A stretch of DNA of 64,000 nt from Erpetoichthys calabaricus (Eukaryota; Chordata; Cladistia; Polypteriformes; Polypteridae). The position numbers were made by a program, and so were the translations under genes. The notes beneath the pieces were generated by a model that worked only from the letters and a program-made list of their open reading frames with translations, had not been told where the DNA came from and did no database searches. Where the stretch lies: the NCBI RefSeq assembly GCF_900747795.2, contig NC_041405.2, forward strand, positions 134,327,946-134,391,945, given 5' to 3'. Of the stretch, positions 13,320 to 45,603 are shown one piece after another; the first letter of the stretch is position 1, and each line of letters opens with the position of its first letter.

Positions 13320-14340
13320 TTCTCCACAAAATTATCTTTTCAGCCAATCATATGGCAGAAGCACAATGCATACAATCATGCAGATCAAGGTCAGGTGCTT
13401 CAGTTAATGTTCTCATCAAACACCCCAGTGAGTGGAGATAAAATGACATTTCAGTAATTTTGACCATGGCATGATTGTTGATGCCAGATGGACTGCTTTG
13501 AGTGTTTTTGCAACTGCGGATCTCCTGGGAGTTTCACGCACAAGAGTCTCTAAAGTTTACTCAGAATAGTACTAAAAACAAAAACATCCATTGAGCAGTA
13601 GTTCTGTGGATGGAAACTCACTGTTGATGAAATCAGAGGGGAATGACCAGACTAGATTGAGCTGACATGTAAGGTTATAATAACTCAGATATCCACTCGG
13701 TAAAACAATGGTGAGCAGTAAAGCTTCTCAGAATGCACAACATATCCAAATTTGAGGCAGATGGGCTTTAACAGCAGAAGACAAAGTCCACTTCTTTCAG
13801 CCAAGAAAAGAGAGTTGATGCTGTAGTGGGCACAGATTCACCAAAGCTAGACAAAAGAAAACTGGAAAAACGTCCCCAGGTTGCAGTGCCAGTATTGGGT
13901 TATTTTGCGCCGTTGACCAAGCTTATTAGTGCACCAACCGAATGTTCGGTAGCTAACCCTTGTGGCTGGGTTTTTATTATGATCTGCACCCTAGGCAAAT
14001 GCCTAATTGACTTTAATGGTGGTGCCAGCACTGCCTGGTTGATAAATTTCAATTTCCGCTGAGGCATACAAGTGATAGGGTCAGAATTTGGTGCCAACAG
14101 CATGAATTCATATGCCCAAACTGCTTTGTGTGAACAGCCCATACTGGTGGTAGTGATGAGGTAATGTTGTGGAGAATGTTTTCTATGCCCATAAATACCA
14201 ATTGGTGATTGCTTGAATACCACAGCCTATTTGAGTATTGTTACTGACTATGCACATCCCTTCATGGCTACTATTTACCCATCTTCTAATTGATACTTCC
14301 AGCATAACAATTCACAGTGTACAAAAGTACAGACACACAC
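13320..14340 (+). mobile_element. Tc1-like transposon fossil
   Basis: Matches by eye a common fish Tc1-like family: 'ctgatctcctgggattttcac', 'agaatgcacaacat', 'gatgggctttaacagcag', 'gacaaaagaaaactggaaaaacg' and, after an interruption, 'ctggttgataaatttcaattt' and 'catcccttcatggct'. These are the helix-turn-helix to DDE stretches of the transposase, now riddled with stops and without a long frame. Roughly 155 bp at about 13875-14032 interrupts the homology and looks like a later small insertion. Ends not resolved. Confidence 0.75.
13875..14032. mobile_element. small insertion inside the Tc1 fossil
   Basis: Tc1 homology stops after 'aaaaacgtcccc' and resumes at 'tgcctggttgataaat'. The intervening segment begins with gttgcagtgccag and ends with ggtggtgccagcac, so it may be a short MITE. 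No family assigned. Confidence 0.45.
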
Positions 14341-14344
14341 GGAA

Positions 14345-15239
14345 GTGGACAAGCAGCAGCACCTCAGCCTTGCTGATTTGTTATTGGGAGTGGCTTTGGG
14401 GGTCCATCATGCTTGCAAATCAGGCTTCCAGATAGAAACTAAAACACCTTTATCCCAGAGTCAATCAAGTGATTTTAGTGAGTTTTTATGAATTTTTGAA
14501 GTAAAGCCAAACTAATACCTGTGCCACAGTGGACATGCTACCTCCAACTTACTATAATAACATACATATTATCTTTCTAATCCTTCTTTAATTTCCATTA
14601 TTTTTCTGTGCCCTCTTGTTGCAAGCTCCATATAACACAGACTTGGATGCTGGTAAAATTAATATCACTAAAGCACAGGGTTAATTAATGAACAAGTGCT
14701 TCTGTGGTATCCAAGGGCTGATGTAGCAGCACCCAGGTTGTAAACCACTGCTTTAAATGGTGGTCGCTTCACTTGTACTTGTGCTTAATTACCGATCATG
14801 CATAAGGATTTGAAAAACAGATGTCATAACCGTTTTACGGACGGCCGGCTGACGACGGGGACAAACTATATAATGATAACAAAAAACAGTAGCCACGTGA
14901 AGTCTCCAAGAGCCACTTTGAAAGAATGACCCTAAGGGCTTCTCATTTTATTGCTTTCATGGTTCCTATCGCTTTTATCTTTACACACGACTGACCTGCT
15001 TCTTGTCAATAATGTTTCCTCTAGGGATCAGCGATATTACTAAATGTGTACAGCACTCTGAGCTCGTCTAGTGAAAAATGCAGTATACGGAAATAAATTG
15101 AAATGAATTTGCAAGTCGATTTGGATTTAGAAGTCAACCAAACAAATACGGGAAAAGGTAACAGCCCATCCCGTAAACCCTCCCTGATAAATATGGAATC
15201 TGTACATATGGGCATTGATTTCTTTTTTCTGAACCTGCC
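14345..15239. other. upstream of ATCAY, unassigned
   Basis: No recognised repeat. CpG content begins to rise near 14830, toward the ATCAY promoter region. Confidence 0.4.
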
Positions 15240-16100
15240 TAGTTCAATGCATGATGGCCGGATGCATACGGGAACGACATACGAGTAAAAGGTCGCAGAT
15301 TATCACCAAGATGCTACTCGCTGGACCGCGAGCCTGGTGCAGACATGAGATCTGAGAAGATGATTCGCGGACCCCCTCTGCTGGCTGTCACAGTCACAGC
15401 TGGAGTCAGTCAGAGAGAGAAAGAGAGAAGAGGGGGGAGAGACGCTGGTAAGGGGCGGCTACCAGATGTGCTCTTTTGCGAAGCTTACAAAATAGAGAGC
15501 AGAGGAACGTCAGTGGACAGGGAGGTAGCTGGAGGAAGAAACAGAGTGGCGACGCACTAGATAGAAGGCGCGAGGGGCAGAACTAAAGGGGGCAGATGCC
15601 TCCCAGCTAAACCACCAACCCGACAGAGGGTGGGGGGAGACGTGGAAATTGCAGGGGGACGATTTGGGAGCAGACCCGTGGTGCAGACGTCGTGGGCACA
15701 CATACCTGCATCCGGAGCACCCTAGAAGTGATGCTTCGCCTTCATTCAGAAAGCGCGACTGTCGCCTTTGTTCAGCACGATCCATTCTAAGGAGAACCAG
15801 GTGGAACAGATCTAAAGATCAACAGTGAGTACCGGAGCCGAAATAACTGCCCGTTGCTTGGGGTTGACCAGCAGGTCGGTGGAAAGCAGCTGCGTACACG
15901 GGGGCAGGCAGCGCGATCAGAACAAAGAAAACGCAGGTGACGCGCCCAGAGATTGGGACAATGGAAACCACCGAAAAATGCAAATGGCATTTCGTTTGTG
16001 GGAAATGTGGGTCACTTCATGAGAAGCCTAAAGTGTAGAAACCAACGCAAAAATTCGCCCGGGATTGTAGCGGAGATCCAAACCTAAGCTTTGATTTCTC
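15240..16100 (+). promoter_or_regulatory. CpG-rich ATCAY promoter and 5' untranslated exon region
   Basis: CpG-rich and GC-rich relative to the flanks. It lies just upstream of the first ATCAY coding exon. Candidate 5' UTR splice donors are ACA|GTGAGT at 15825 and CAG|GTGACG at 15937. The matching acceptor is the pyrimidine-rich tctctttcag ending at 16121, 34 bases before the start codon. No convincing TATA box was seen. Promoter position is inferred from composition and location; transcript start is not resolved. Confidence 0.55.
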
Positions 16101-16155
16101 ACCCAGCTCTGTCTCTTTCAGCAATCATCTGTTTAACCCCCAAAGGGCATGAAGG

Positions 16156-36220
<20,065 letters not shown>

Positions 36221-36666
36221 ATGCCAGGAGGAAAACAGCTGGACATTCTTGAGGTCAGACGTGTTCATGTGCTGCTTCAGTGACAGCAGGTGACAGAAAC
36301 TCACCCGGTGACTCAAACTTAATTTGTACAGTGAGCACTGTTTCCAAAATGTCATTGAGGCTGGACGCAACCAATCTTGTTGCACACATGCTGATTCTCA
36401 GCAGTCAAATCTGTGACATGGAGCTGATTGGCTCACGTCATCTTACTGAACAACATGGGCACATTTCTAAATGCCTGAAATTGACACAGAGCTACTAAAT
36501 TCATAGTTTGGATACAAAGTGTCAGTTGTGTGGTCCGAATAGATAACAATTTTGCCAATCCATTTTCTAACTTACTCAGTCCACTTCTTAGGCACAGGTC
36601 CCTGAGCTTGGTCATGAGTTTATAGGGGATTATTGAACCTACATTCAGATTTACTGCAACATCCAT

Positions 36667-36794
<128 letters not shown>

Positions 36795-37245
36795 CTTTAT
36801 TAATCCCCAAGGGGAAATTCACAATTAGTGCATAGAACATACAAAAGAAGTGAAAGAACACACACCTGGGACGACCTTGTAGATGAGGAGGGCATGTCAG
36901 GCAGATTACCATTGACTTTCACTCTTTCAATCCTGTCTTGTAAAAAGTCAGTCACCAAGCTAAAGTCCATATAAAAAAACAGAAGTCCTTCAAAAAGAAG
37001 GTGGTGTTTGTTGGGAATAAAAACTGATGAGAATTCCAAGATAAGAACCCTAGCATGAGTCTTGACAAATTCCAAACAGATATTTTTAGATTTATCTATC
37101 TATCTATCTAAAAGAGACAAAGCATTATTCTTTGATAATGATGACTCTTGAACACATGACAACAAAGTAATAAAAATGGACAGGGCTAAGCTTGTTTCTG
37201 ATCCTAAACATAATGGACCATATAACATCTTTTAAAGTGGACTAA
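36795..37245 (-). mobile_element. L2/Rex1-type LINE with internal deletion
   Basis: On the reverse strand the frame 37075-36800 has RIERVKVNGNLPDMPSSS and SSQVCVLSLLLYVL (normally QGCVLSPLLY), a central reverse-transcriptase block. It then runs straight into the LINE's 3' terminus (gaatttccccttgggg) and its tetramer tail. The catalytic Asp-Asp block and everything after it are missing, so the copy is internally deleted. The right part is shared with 34160-34425. Confidence 0.8.
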
Positions 37246-37249
37246 GATG

Positions 37250-37470
37250 TGAAGTGAATGTGGCACCAGTCCATTACAGGGCACACTTACGTACACACCT
37301 AACACATTCAATTTGGCAATTACATGACATACCTTAGAGCAAAACCTACACATGAGGACAACATGTGAACACCACACAGACAGTGCCAGTGCCTGAGATT
37401 CAAATCTAGGATTTTACAGCTAAGAGGTAGCAGTGTTAACCACAGCACCACCACCGCCACCATTCTGGCT
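37250..37470 (-). mobile_element. old tRNA-SINE copy
   Basis: Diverged reverse-strand body: ggcaccagtccattacaggg, aacatgtgaacaccacaca, then ggtagcagtgttaaccac. No clear duplication. Confidence 0.55.
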
Positions 37471-38094
37471 CTAAACAACTAACAGTACTATCAGGACACA
37501 TGACAGAGAAATACTCTAGACACTCAAAGAATCATTATCTAAACTGGACACTCATGTGGTAACGCTGAAAACTTCACACATAGTGACTGAGTGGATAGTC
37601 AGTGCCAAACAGTGCATACCATTTTGTTGTAGACACCTTGTGAATAAATGTATAGCCCAGTTACAATGTGGTAATTGTGTATTACACACATGGTGGCCAG
37701 GTTTGCAATATGAACACGTAACAATGAAAAGTCTTGATTCTGCATTCTGTGAACATGGAAGTTGATTGTGCAATGTAAATCCACAGTTGCTGTTACTTTA
37801 ATATAGACACAAAACAGCTGAAAGTATTGTCTGGCTACACTATGGGAACATGTCAGCTGCATAGAAAACTGAAGCTAGATACACAGGTCCTCATTGTGCA
37901 GTTTAGACAACCAATTATCAGTCCTGCAATTCATTCATTTTCAGGAGAACCAGAGCCTAGCCGAGCAGCATCAGGGCATATGGCAGGAATCATCCTTGGG
38001 CAGTGTTGCAGAGTTTGAACACTCACACTAAACCTGATTAAACTTGCCATTCAAACTAAACTATAACAGGTTTGAGAAGTGGGACAAATAAAGT
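37471..38094. other. intergenic or 3' region, nothing recognised
   Basis: No exon or repeat family recognised, except that gggacaaataaagtact at 38080-38097 is a LINE tail leading into the next microsatellite. Confidence 0.4.
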
Positions 38095-38282
<188 letters not shown>

Positions 38283-38429
38283 TTATGCACAGGTTGGCCA
38301 CATACTGTAGGTTCACTTTATCAAACGCAAATGCTCTGCTCCTCCAAACAGTAAGTCTATCTAAAGATCCTGAGTTTAGCTACAGGACAAATGTGCAAAC
38401 TCTGCATAAACATTGTTTGGGACAATGTT

Positions 38430-38880
38430 TGTACCCTGGATTCTGGAGGTGTAAGGTAGCAGTGCTCATAACTATGCCACTGTGTTGTCTTATTGTAAAT
38501 CCATCCATACATGCATTTCTTTTCAAACCTACTTAATAGAGCTATGTGTTATACACCAAAGGCTATACAGGCAACATAAACCTCACAGGGCACAATCCAG
38601 CACATATTCACATTCATTTTTACCAGGAGTTGCCAATTAACCTAACATGAAGGTGTCTGTGATGTGAGTGAAAAAACAGAGTATAATGGAAAAATCATAC
38701 ATTAAAAATGGGAGAATATGCAAACTCCACACACAAGCAGAAATGGGATTTGGACTCTGGATTCTGTGACACTCATTGGAATTCATCTAGCCACTCACAC
38801 ATTTTTAAAGTCAGGAGATGTGAGATAGGGGCCAGTCCTAGCAGCATTGGGTGCAAGATGGAAGCCAACCCAGAACAGTG
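38430..38880 (-). mobile_element. very old tRNA-SINE pieces
   Basis: Scattered SINE-like phrases: gtagcagtgctcataac near 38455, agaatatgcaaactccac near 38712 and gccactcacac near 38790. Boundaries uncertain. Confidence 0.4.
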
Positions 38881-39349
38881 TGCTGATTCTTACAGTTCAT
38901 CTCAGTTCAATTTGTTCTTGTATTGAACTCTTTCATTTGCTAACCCAGAGTACTTTACATATTTACAAATAAAAATACAGTTAATAGAAAACACAACACT
39001 AATAACTGCAAAAGCATGCAATTTGGACACAGAGGAGCAGAGTGGGCTCATTTACTCTGCATGCCTTATACCTTTTAGCAATAAAGCTGTTGTGACTGTA
39101 TGTTAATTTTAAAAGAGCTGTATTTTTCAGCCTTCTTTTTGGTGTGGTTCATTATATTTTATTTTGCATTATTTTCAAAGTGGGATTGTGAGCTAGTTTG
39201 CTTGTGTGTGTTTATTTCCTAGCAGCATGGGAACTCTTGGTGATGGTGTGCTGGAGCTTGTTCCAGAAGCTTTGGGAGCAAAGCAGGAAGTACATGGTCC
39301 ACTCACCAACATTCAAACACATGATGGGACATTTTAAAATTTCTTTCTT

Positions 39350-39600
39350 TTAAAGCACAACTTAAAGAGTACTTCCAGGAGTGTAAACTGGAAGCAATTC
39401 CAGATCAGATAGAGCCTCTAAAGGATAATAACTTCACATCTCCAGAGCTCCCCACAGCAGCCCCAGAGGTTCAAGTAGGGTTTCTTCCTAAACTACAATT
39501 CATAAGGAACCCCACTCTGCAGCCCAAGGTTATTACCATTGTCTATGCTCTTCTCATGTCCCCCTGTTATTTTGGCCTCTTGTTTGGGAAAGGTAATACC
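39350..39600 (-). mobile_element. older relative of the unclassified repeat at 29190
   Basis: Shares the order gagtacttccaggag, gatcagat, ctacaattcataaggaacc and gcagcccaagg with 29430-29610, at lower similarity. Family unknown; old and decayed. Confidence 0.3.
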
Positions 39601-39835
39601 AACTGATCCGGACAGGTTTCTGTCATCTCAATGACTCCCTTTACAGTCTGAAATACTTCATGAACCATTATCACAATGCAGTCTTTAACAAAAGCAGAAG
39701 GAGGAGAGTTAGATGGGAGGGATAACTGGATAAACCATGACCAAGGGATTATCAGGCTCCACCCGACTCCATCAGACCTGCCGGCCTTTTATCAGTGCCA
39801 GACTTTCTAATTCTGATTTTTATTTTATTTTTCAG

Positions 39836-39875
39836 AGATAATCAAGAGAAGGAGGAGTCGCTAATTTGTATATAA
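39836..39875 (+). CDS. ATCAY: candidate alternative last coding exon of ATCAY
   Basis: A strong acceptor (ttttattttatttttcag, with ttctaat upstream as a possible branch point) is followed by a frame that continues ATCAY in phase. From exon 11 via the 36216 donor the protein would end VDNQEKEESLICI (385 residues). From exon 10 directly it would end RDNQEKEESLICI (376 residues). Human caytaxin ends SEDQETSMS, which is loosely similar. No transcript evidence is available here. Sequence after it, to about 40380, is not repeat-like and could be 3' UTR. Confidence 0.4.
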
Positions 39876-40539
39876 GCGTGTATGTGTTTACAGAGCTGCA
39901 GGACTCAAACACAGAGAAGGCCAAAGGCCCAACTTTCCTTGTGTTTTCTTCTTTGATGATACAGTGCACCTTCGTGATGAATCCAGCCCCCATTGTTTGT
40001 GTCATCAGACCTCTCCTTATGTCAATGACTGACCCAGCCTGTGTCCTGCAGCCATCCTCCTGGGGTCCTATTTCCTTGAAGAATCTTTTAATTTACTAGA
40101 TGTTGATTTTCATTTGTGCAATGCACAAGGCCAGTGGCCCATCAGATTCAAGGGTAGACATGGCTGGGCCGCATCCTCTACCCAAGGAATTCAAACATCT
40201 TCTGGAAACATCGGAAATGCTTCCCCTGCGGTGGAAATTCCTACACACTGCCACAAACATTTGAGATTGTGTTCCTACCAGATGCCATACTTCAAACCCT
40301 CCAATAACACTATAATCATTGAAGTTCTGACATTCAGCCACACTTTTTTTTTAAGTTTTCCAGTGTGACATCACAACATATCCCTGTGGTTGTTTGTAGC
40401 CTATTTGCTTCCCTTAAATTATGGATAGTCTTCACCTACTCTGGGCAGAATGTCAGACCCCATGGTGACATGGCTAATAGTGTCAGGATGGAAAGGGTGC
40501 CTAAATCTGACAATGTTAGGGTAAGAATATGCTACAAAA

Positions 40540-41170
40540 TGGCCTGAATTAGTAGCAGAAAAAACTGAGATGTTGGCCCAATGGCAGCCTACACTAAGGT
40601 TTTGAGAGGAACTATGCAGTAATGTACAGGGATTAGTGGGAAAATAAATTGTGACACTGGATTTAATGGAAATGTACACTCGGGTGTGCTGTGATACAAC
40701 ATACACTGTTACCGGGAGGTCTTGGGGTGTGAAGGAGTCTATGTTATCTGGATTGTAATCAATGGTGTTGAATTTTGGGGTGTATAGGGGGAGTGTGTGT
40801 AGATATTGGAGCGCAGGGGCATACACATTAAGGAAACAGTGGGCATGAATAAGAAGGACGTGGGGTGTATGGTGTGAGCATTGGGATGCTGAAAGTGAAC
40901 AGAGGGTGTGGCTGGGTGTACAAAGGGGTGTAAAGTATAGTGTCGGGGTGAAAATATACAGTCAGGGACTGGGTCAGCACTTCAGAGTGTAGGGCTGTGA
41001 CAGAATGTACAGTAAAAAGTGTGCAGTAAGGTGTCAGAGTCTGCTTTGGGAATTGTACAGTTGAGTTACATGGGCATGAAGGATGTTTAGAATTAACAGG
41101 GTGTAGAAGATGATGATAGAGTATTTACAAATGTACAGAAAATAATGAGTTTTACTAAGGACATATGGTG
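40540..41170. repeat. decayed tandem repeat (gtgtacagt...ggggtg motif)
   Basis: Irregularly spaced variants of ggtgtgaagtgtacagt recur over about 600 bp. No gene. Confidence 0.45.
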
Positions 41171-42639
41171 AGAAGTTGACGTTAGGCAGGGTACACAGTC
41201 GAGAATTGGGAGAACCCAGTCAACCAGAGTTGACGGCAGAAGTGACTGAGAGCAGCACACACAAAAATGTCATGAGTCCATCAAAAGACACACCCGGCCC
41301 AGTCCACCAAACTGCACACATATGCAATTGCATCTCAGTGCTCGATGGACAGATCCTAGATGATCCTGGAAACATTGCTTATGTTGTGGGGAGACAAACA
41401 CTCGTTTGGCCAAGGACACTAACCTCCTTTATTTATTTGTCCATTTTTTTTCCTGGCTACAATGTAAGCTTTTTTTCATAGACAGGCATAAATGTATAAA
41501 CACATGGATGATGAAACAAACTTGAACTGTGCTCATTTCTTTTATTACTATGACAAATGAACATATATGCGTTTTGCTAAGAGCTTTTGGGAGAAACTGG
41601 GAAAAGTCCTCTGAACTCAAAATCTGCTTCCAAGACAACAAAATCTCATTAAATATGTTGTGCACATACACGTCCTCTTGAGAGTTTCTTTTCTGGCACA
41701 GTTAAAAAGGCCAGTGTCAATGCACCTCCCTTCCCTTTTTTCTTTTGTTTTTTTCTGTCTTACCACAGATGTGCATTCAGTGCTGAGTAAATGCTCTGCA
41801 GCTCAAATTGAAAAGTGGTCCCAGTTCATCAGACCCATTCAAGAAAAGTAATAAATGAGTTTAGAAGTGTTTCATGTATGGCATGATAGGCATATGTCAC
41901 TAACAGGATCCAGTGGGCTATGGTAGTGCCAACACAGGAAAAAAAAGAAAAGTTTTATTTGGGTTACTCAGAGTCTAAGTGTTTAAGTGTTCTTCATAGG
42001 TCATCTGTGCACCTTTAGCAGGACACTTGAATTTAAGCCAAACTTCCACCTGGTCATGACTTTCATCAGAGAATGTAAAACCAGTACATAACATTGATTT
42101 GTTTTTAAGCTTTTTATCTATAACTTTGCTTGACAGAATTTGCATTGGATAAAAAACTTGGGGCGCAGGTCCACTCCCTGATTCTTTTTGCAGGTCTCCC
42201 TACACAGAGTGGATGCCATAAGTGCGTCTCTAATTTTAGTCTATCAGGCCAGGCCCCCTGGGCCACTGCCCCCAGATTAGTATGCCAATCTTTCTGTACT
42301 GGACTCTTCTATTTTTAGATAGAGCTTCTGCACGAGAGGGGACTTGGATCGCGCTAAGCTTAACCCATTAATTTCCCCATTTTATCAAGGGTACCAGAGC
42401 AGTGTGTCCTTGGCACATGCATTTAAAATACTTCACACATTCTGCGCATGAACTAATTGCGAACATGTGAGTACCACTTCACAAGTTTAGGAGGCCAAAG
42501 TCAGGAGTTAAATAAACAATATTAAAATAACACTGTGCCAGAATCTACTTTAATGTTAAGCTGCTGTGTCCTGGTCTGTTAATGGCTTAAGTTTGTCCTT
42601 TATTGTGTTGCAAAGGAGACTGAATTCCCATCTAAGATT
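41171..42639. other. intergenic, nothing firm
   Basis: No known repeat. An isolated acceptor-like tcttaccacag at 41758-41768 is followed by 84 open bases (DVHSVLSKCSAAQIEKWSQF...) ending in TAA; I do not recognise it and see no partner exon. Confidence 0.35.
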
Positions 42640-43470
42640 AAGAAAACATAGTTGAAACAATGTGAATCTGATCACCTAAAACCTGATCATTTGGGTCACC
42701 TTAGGACTGATGAACTTAGCCATCTTAATCCAAACTAGATGATCTACCTTGAGCCTGATTAACCAGGTGATCCTTACCATGAGTAGTTCGGCCACCATGA
42801 GCCTGATTACTCGGATCACCCGGAAACTGATTAGGTGGGCCACTTTAATTCTAACTTTCTGAACATCATTAATCCTGAACCATCAGATAGATCGCCCTGA
42901 TCTTCATCAGAGAGTACACCATAAACTCGATCAATTCGATTATTAGAACAGTCAAGATGAGAACAGGCCATTCAGGCCAACAAAGTTCACCAGTACTATA
43001 CAGTTAATTTTTCCAAAATAATATCAAGCCACTACTTGGTAACTTATTCTATGGGTCTATTGTTCTCTGTGTGAAGAAAAGCATCCTAATGCTTGTGTGA
43101 AATTTGCCCTTAACAAGTTTCCAATTGTGTCCCCTTGTTCTTCCTGAACTAATTTTAAAGTAACAGCCTCGATCCACTGGACTAATTCCCTTTATAATTT
43201 TAAACATGTCACCTCTTAATCTTCTTTTGCTTAAACTCAAAATGCCTTGCTCTTTTAATCTTTCCTCATAACTCATTCCCTATAGCCCTGGAATCAGCCT
43301 AGTCGCTCTACTCTAGACTTTATCCAGCACTGCTACAGCCTCATGTAGGAAATGGTCATCCAAGCCATCCTGATCCTGATTACATGAGCCACCATAAACC
43401 TGATTAAATACACTATCCTAATTGTGATTAACAGGATTTCCTTGTGCCTGACTAGTTGTGTTACACAAGC
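42640..43470. repeat. decayed tandem repeat, interrupted by a CR1-like LINE
   Basis: Variants of gagcctgattaccaggatcacc recur every 28-36 bases at 42660-42950 and resume at 43370-43450. The LINE fragment splits the array, so the array is the older feature. Confidence 0.6.
42955..43360 (-). mobile_element. CR1-type LINE, 3' fragment
   Basis: Reverse frame 43276-43049 encodes YEERLKEQGILSLSKRRLRG, then FKIIKGISPVD and GRTRGHNWKLVKGK, the C-terminus of a CR1-like reverse-transcriptase protein (normally LRxLGLxSLxxRRLRGDLI...TRGH). The 3' end includes agaacaggccattcaggcc. 5'-truncated and inactive. Confidence 0.75.
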
Positions 43471-44281
43471 CAAGGCTAATTTAGCAATTCAAAATAAAGT
43501 CAGCCATAATATCCCGGCTATTCAAACCATGACCACTAGGGCTTCCCAAAACTATCCTCCACCATAAACACCCTGGCTTCTTTGATTTAATGACAAAGAC
43601 AGTCTAAATAGCTACTCATGACTTTTTACATCAGGCATTACCTGTACATACATTTGTGTCTGAAGTCACAATGTGTCACACCAAAACAGAACCACACGTT
43701 TATGTTGAAGGACCACAGATGTTAGTAGTGTGCTGATTTGAGACTTATGCAAATTTCATCCTTCGGACAAATAATCTATCTGTCTGTCTATCTATATTTA
43801 CTTGGTTAATTCCTTGATAATAATAATTGTCTGTCTATCTACAGTATCTGTCTTAAATGTTCCACTTCAATAAAGTGGTCAGCTAAATAATAATAATAAA
43901 AATATCTGCCTATCTACACAGGCTTATTGAATAATAGAGGCAAAATATTTAAAACTCTATTGAGACTCATCTGATTTGCATTTTTTGTCAACACAGCGGA
44001 CTTCTTCAGTTGCTCAAAATAATAAACTGCCTCTGCCCCAGTTCTGAAATAACAAATGTGTTGGGCATTTTCAGTGAAAGAAATTAAAGTCAGAAAGTCT
44101 TATTTACATTTACATTATTTATCAGACGCTCTTATCCAGAGCGACTTACAACAGTGCTTAGTAGTCTACGACTGTTCTTCAGTCTTTAAGGCTAGGATTA
44201 AATCTACTGTCATTAAACAAGTTACCGCTGACCAAGTTGTACACAAAACCATGCTAGAAGAAAATAGTAAGTTGTTAGTAC

Positions 44282-44317
<36 letters not shown>

Positions 44318-45199
44318 AAAGGGTAGAAAAAAAAGTATGGGGACTTTAGTCAGGGAAAAAACTGAATTGGACATGTAAATATTATTCACTAGGAAAATAA
44401 TCTGTCAAAAATGTTTCTATTTTGTTGCTGCCATCTCTGGATGTTATTGTAAAGTGTATTTCATACTAGACTAGAAAGCTATGACCATTCACATAAGCAT
44501 ATTTTGTACAGAAGTGAATTCAGAAATAGTGACATTGATAATAATAATAAATTTATATAGTATATTTCATATGCTGAATACAGATTAATATCTTTAAGAT
44601 GAAAATTTACAATATATTTTATAATTAATATATAATAATAATAATAGCTGAAAAGTGGTGCATCTCAACATTTACCTTTTCAACAACATACAGTATGTGT
44701 TCTGACAATTGACTTGAAGAGATTCACATTTTTACTTTACTGTTAAAACATCCACTGAAACTGTTGGTCTTTTGTGGGATCTCTCAGAATTTGTGGTTTC
44801 AGGTCTTCCCCGAGTTATTAAATAATAGCGCAAATCTGACAAATGTTCCCCTCCTGGCAGCCTGCCGAATAGCAACTAATTTGTAATAATGTTACAATAT
44901 ACCAAAATTTGGTAAAGTCGGGCTTATACATTAAGTCTGGAGGAATCCGAGACCTTGAAACTTTTGTGGCTTACATCTGTAAAAATCATAAAAGCGACGA
45001 AAAACTAACATTCTAAAACACACGCAATCACCAACAACAGAAGTCAAAAGGATGATAACGTACTGAGGGCAATCAGGTGCTGCCTCTTCTTCCTTTTGAT
45101 TTTTGGGAAAAGAATTTGAATATTTTGAAAAAGGTTAGAATATTGCATCGTAGTGCTGACTGACATACCTTCCACAACCTTTGTTAAATGCCATTCCCC
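43471..45199. other. intergenic, small repeats only
   Basis: Holds short LINE-tail/tetramer scraps (43760-43915), a fish repeat fragment atcagacgctcttatccaga at 44120, a 28-base poly-T run (44286-44313) and AT-rich DNA. No gene. Confidence 0.5.
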
Positions 45200-45577
45200 T
45201 TTTTTACTTTCCTGTATCACGTACGCGTGAAACCCCCCGACGCGTCTTTCAGTTTGGGGACAAATTGGGCCGCGAGCACGTCATGAGAGGGAGGAGAGCT
45301 ACGCATAAACATTACGCCAATCGTTGATTGGCTTCCTCCATCAAAGGGGCGTGATGAAAAAAATGACGCGGTGCGAGGAAAAGCTATATATTTAAAGGAC
45401 GGGGGCTCTTTTTATCAATGAAATAGTAAAGGACCACAAAGTGCTGGCAAAATAGAGAGAGGGGGCAAGGTACTAGCTGCAAGTAATTAACTCTTCTAAA
45501 TAAAAAATCGAAATACCTTGAATCTTACTCTGCTTAAGTTACCTAACTCTCAAGCTCAAGACCAAAAAGAAAGAAAC
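45200..45577 (+). promoter_or_regulatory. NMRK2 promoter and 5' UTR
   Basis: CpG-rich block with a clear TATA box, TATATATTTAAA at 45385-45396. Upstream are two CCAAT-type sites facing each other (cgccaatcgttgattggc, 45315-45332) and a CRE-like atgacgcgg at 45363. Start of transcription expected near 45415-45425, giving a 5' UTR of about 150 bases. A three-codon upstream frame ATG-AAA-TAG at 45418 lies at the very edge of it. A TATA promoter suits a tissue-restricted, inducible gene such as muscle NMRK2 (known biology; link is inference). Confidence 0.7.
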
Positions 45578-45603
45578 ATGAAGTACATTATAGGCATTGG
45601 CGG
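45578..45603 (+). CDS. NMRK2: NMRK2 coding exon 1
   Basis: Encodes MKYIIGIG plus two bases of the Walker A glycine. Donor gg|gtaagt. Start context aaacATGA has A at -3. Confidence 0.95.
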
